Positions 15,276 through 16,995 of a stretch of DNA of 16,995 bases are shown in pieces. How positions within the stretch are numbered: position 1 is the stretch's first letter; the number at the start of each line of letters is the position of its first letter. The translations under genes and the position numbers were made by a program. The notes beneath the pieces were generated by a model, which saw nothing but the letters and a program-made list of their open reading frames with translations, searched no databases and was not told where the DNA came from. Source of the stretch: Flavobacteriales bacterium UBA3442 (lineage in GTDB: Bacteria > Bacteroidota > Bacteroidia > Flavobacteriales > Schleiferiaceae); assembly GCA_002378565.1 (NCBI GenBank), contig DFSH01000017.1, positions 463 to 17,457 of the forward strand, written 5' to 3'.

Positions 15276-15998
15276 ATGCCTCAGTCACTTGTCATCATTC
15301 CAACCTTCAATGAGAAGGAAAACATTTTCGCCATCGTCGATGCCGTCTTGTCTTTGCCCCAGCATTTTGACCTGCTTGTGGTTGATGACAACTCCCCTGA
15401 TGGCACGGCAGGTATGGTGATGGACCTGCAGCTCAAATACCCCAAGCGCTTGCATTTAGCGCAGCGCAAAGGCAAGCTTGGTCTTGGTACCGCCTACATT
15501 CATGGCTTTCGATGGGCCCTTGAGCGTCAATATGACTACGTTTTTGAAATGGATGCCGACTTCAGCCATGACCCCAAGGACCTTGAGCGCCTGTTGGAGG
15601 CTTGCGTCATGTACCATGCGGACATAGCCATTGGCTCGCGCTACAGCGGCGGCGTCAATGTGGTGAACTGGCCAATGTCACGGGTCTTGCTGAGCTTCTT
15701 TGCATCCAAGTACGTTCGCCTGGTCACGGGGCTCCCCATTCACGACACCACAGCAGGCTTTATTTGCTACAAGAGGGCGGTGCTAGAGGCCATGGATTTC
15801 AATCGCATTCGCCATGTGGGCTATGCCTTTCAAATTGAAATGAAATTTCGTGCCTGGAAACAGGGTTTTAACCTAGCTGAGGTTCCGGTAATTTTCACGG
15901 ATAGGCAAGCAGGCACAAGTAAAATGAGCAAGGGCATCATCAAGGAAGCTATTCTGGGTGTCATCATGCTGAAACTCTCAAGCTTTTTCTGGAAATGA
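15276..15998 (+). CDS. GT2 glycosyltransferase, polyprenol-phosphate mannosyltransferase-like
   Basis: A 240-residue enzyme of the dolichol-phosphate-mannose synthase type, which would transfer a sugar from a nucleotide donor to a polyprenyl phosphate carrier at the inner face of the membrane. The GT-A fold marks are VIIPTFNEKENI (6-17), VVDDNSPDGT (35-44), RKGKLGLGTAYIHGF (64-78), the metal-binding DAD (93-95) in FEMDADFSHDP, and DTTAGFICYKR (157-167). It has no C-terminal transmembrane helices, so it is the short single-domain form. Its stop overlaps the next gene's start (ATGA), so translation of the two is probably coupled. The exact sugar is not evident. Confidence 0.9.
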   Translation: MPQSLVIIPTFNEKENIFAIVDAVLSLPQHFDLLVVDDNSPDGTAGMVMDLQLKYPKRLHLAQRKGKLGLGTAYIHGFRWALERQYDYVFEMDADFSHDPKDLERLLEACVMYHADIAIGSRYSGGVNVVNWPMSRVLLSFFASKYVRLVTGLPIHDTTAGFICYKRAVLEAMDFNRIRHVGYAFQIEMKFRAWKQGFNLAEVPVIFTDRQAGTSKMSKGIIKEAILGVIMLKLSSFFWK

Positions 15999-16995
15999 GT
16001 AATCAAAAAAAATTCCTCATCAAAAATGCCAAGGTGGTCAATGAGGGGAGTATCACAGAAGGGGATATTTTGATTGAGGATGGTCGCATTGTCAATATTG
16101 GCAGTCACTTAACGCCTAAGGATCACCTGGTGCAGGTCATGGACGTTCAAGGGTCATGGGTCATGCCTGGCGTGATCGATAGCCAAGTCCATTTCCGGGA
16201 ACCCGGCTTGACGCACAAAGGCAATATCGCATCAGAATCAAGGGCTTCCATTGCTGGGGGTGTAACCTCCTATGTGGAGCAACCCAACACCAAGCCAGCT
16301 GCGGTGACCATTGAAGCCCTAGAGCACAAATACGACATTGCTTCCAAAACATCCTTTGCCAACTACAGCTTCAACATGGGGGCAACCAACGACAACTTGG
16401 AGGAGCTGAAAAAGCTATCAAAAAAAGATGTAGCTGGGGTTAAAATCTTCATGGGCTCATCCACTGGCAACATGCTAGTTGACAACCACAAAACCTTGGA
16501 TGCCATCTTTTCTCAGATTGATCATCAGCTGATTGCGCATTGTGAAGACGAGGGCACCATCCAGGAAAATTTGGCAAGAATCAGCCAGGAAAAAGGGCTA
16601 GAAAACCTCAGCGCAGAAGACCACCCAGCCATTCGATCTGCTGAAGGTTGCTACCTGTCTTCCTCTGCTGCCATTGCCCTAGCAAAGAAACACGGCGCCC
16701 GCTTTCACCTCTACCATGTGTCAACGGAGCAAGAGCTCGGCTTGTTAAGCAAGAAGCCCTTGCGGAAGAAAAAAATCACGGCTGAGGCCTGTGTACATCA
16801 CCTGTGGTTCCACGACAAGGATTACGCAACCCTAGGTAATCTCATCAAATGGAACCCCTCCATCAAGGCGAAAACTGACCGGAACGCCCTGCGCAAAGCC
16901 CTGCTTGATGGCCGCATCGATGTGGTGTCAAGTGACCATGCACCGCACACCTTGGAAGAGAAAATGCAGCCCTACCATTTGGCGCCCAGTGGCGG
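15995..16995 (+). CDS. pyrC: Dihydroorotase, partial (3' end beyond window)
   Basis: An amidohydrolase of pyrimidine synthesis that closes carbamoyl-aspartate to dihydroorotate. The ATG at 15995 overlaps the preceding TGA by 4 nt; 333 codons are inside the window and the frame is open at the edge. Metal-site elements are SQVHFREPG (63-71), a candidate carboxylated lysine K150 in GVKIFMGSS, H182 in AHCED, H241 in YHVST, and D314 in SSDHAPH. TAEACVHHLWF and GNLIKWNPSIK are typical of the Bacteroidota dihydroorotases. The first ligand histidine of the usual HxH is replaced by Gln64. An allantoinase or hydantoinase would be the alternative in this superfamily, but overall resemblance favours dihydroorotase. 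Confidence 0.92.
   Translation, partial: MSNQKKFLIKNAKVVNEGSITEGDILIEDGRIVNIGSHLTPKDHLVQVMDVQGSWVMPGVIDSQVHFREPGLTHKGNIASESRASIAGGVTSYVEQPNTKPAAVTIEALEHKYDIASKTSFANYSFNMGATNDNLEELKKLSKKDVAGVKIFMGSSTGNMLVDNHKTLDAIFSQIDHQLIAHCEDEGTIQENLARISQEKGLENLSAEDHPAIRSAEGCYLSSSAAIALAKKHGARFHLYHVSTEQELGLLSKKPLRKKKITAEACVHHLWFHDKDYATLGNLIKWNPSIKAKTDRNALRKALLDGRIDVVSSDHAPHTLEEKMQPYHLAPSG

Noticed and set aside
1..16995. CRISPR arrays, tRNA or rRNA genes, transposases, toxin-antitoxin or phage-defence genes
   Set aside because: None seen on reading both strands; all long frames are accounted for by the listed genes.

Overview
The window comes from a member of the Bacteroidota, most likely a marine-type Flavobacteriales relative. 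Three things support this. Three start regions (typA, polA, the glycosyltransferase) carry exact TAnnTTTG -7 boxes, the Bacteroidota promoter signature. Start codons lack Shine-Dalgarno sequences. The arginine decarboxylase, dihydroorotase and SulP transporter look like the Bacteroidota versions of their families. No RNA gene, insertion sequence or CRISPR array was seen.

Left part (1-4650), AT-rich: an outer-membrane porin of the phosphate-selective O/P family comes first, preceded by a striking set of 8-bp repeats at 11-bp spacing that looks like a Pho box. A 554-bp intergenic stretch follows, with an intrinsic terminator, a perfect 13-bp inverted repeat and a short unexplained open frame. 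Then comes a beta-carbonic anhydrase plus SulP anion transporter pair, a probable inorganic-carbon (bicarbonate) module, closed by a strong bidirectional terminator.

Right part (4660-16995), clearly richer in GC: a TonB-dependent receptor (minus) stands head-to-head with dprA. dprA runs tail-to-tail into a biosynthetic arginine decarboxylase (minus), and the two overlap by 80 bp. typA/bipA follows, then a cation/proton antiporter. The antiporter converges on polA (minus). polA is divergent from a GT2 polyprenol-phosphate sugar transferase, which overlaps dihydroorotase pyrC by ATGA; pyrC runs off the window end.

Main points of interest: the Pho-box array in front of the porin; a DNA polymerase I whose 3'-5' exonuclease domain has apparently lost all four metal ligands; the abrupt base-composition step at about 4650; the overlapping dprA/arginine decarboxylase ends; and the back-to-back -7 boxes between polA and the glycosyltransferase. 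I found no wholly new multi-gene system. Most genes belong to known families, and the novelty lies in regulation and in unusual residues.
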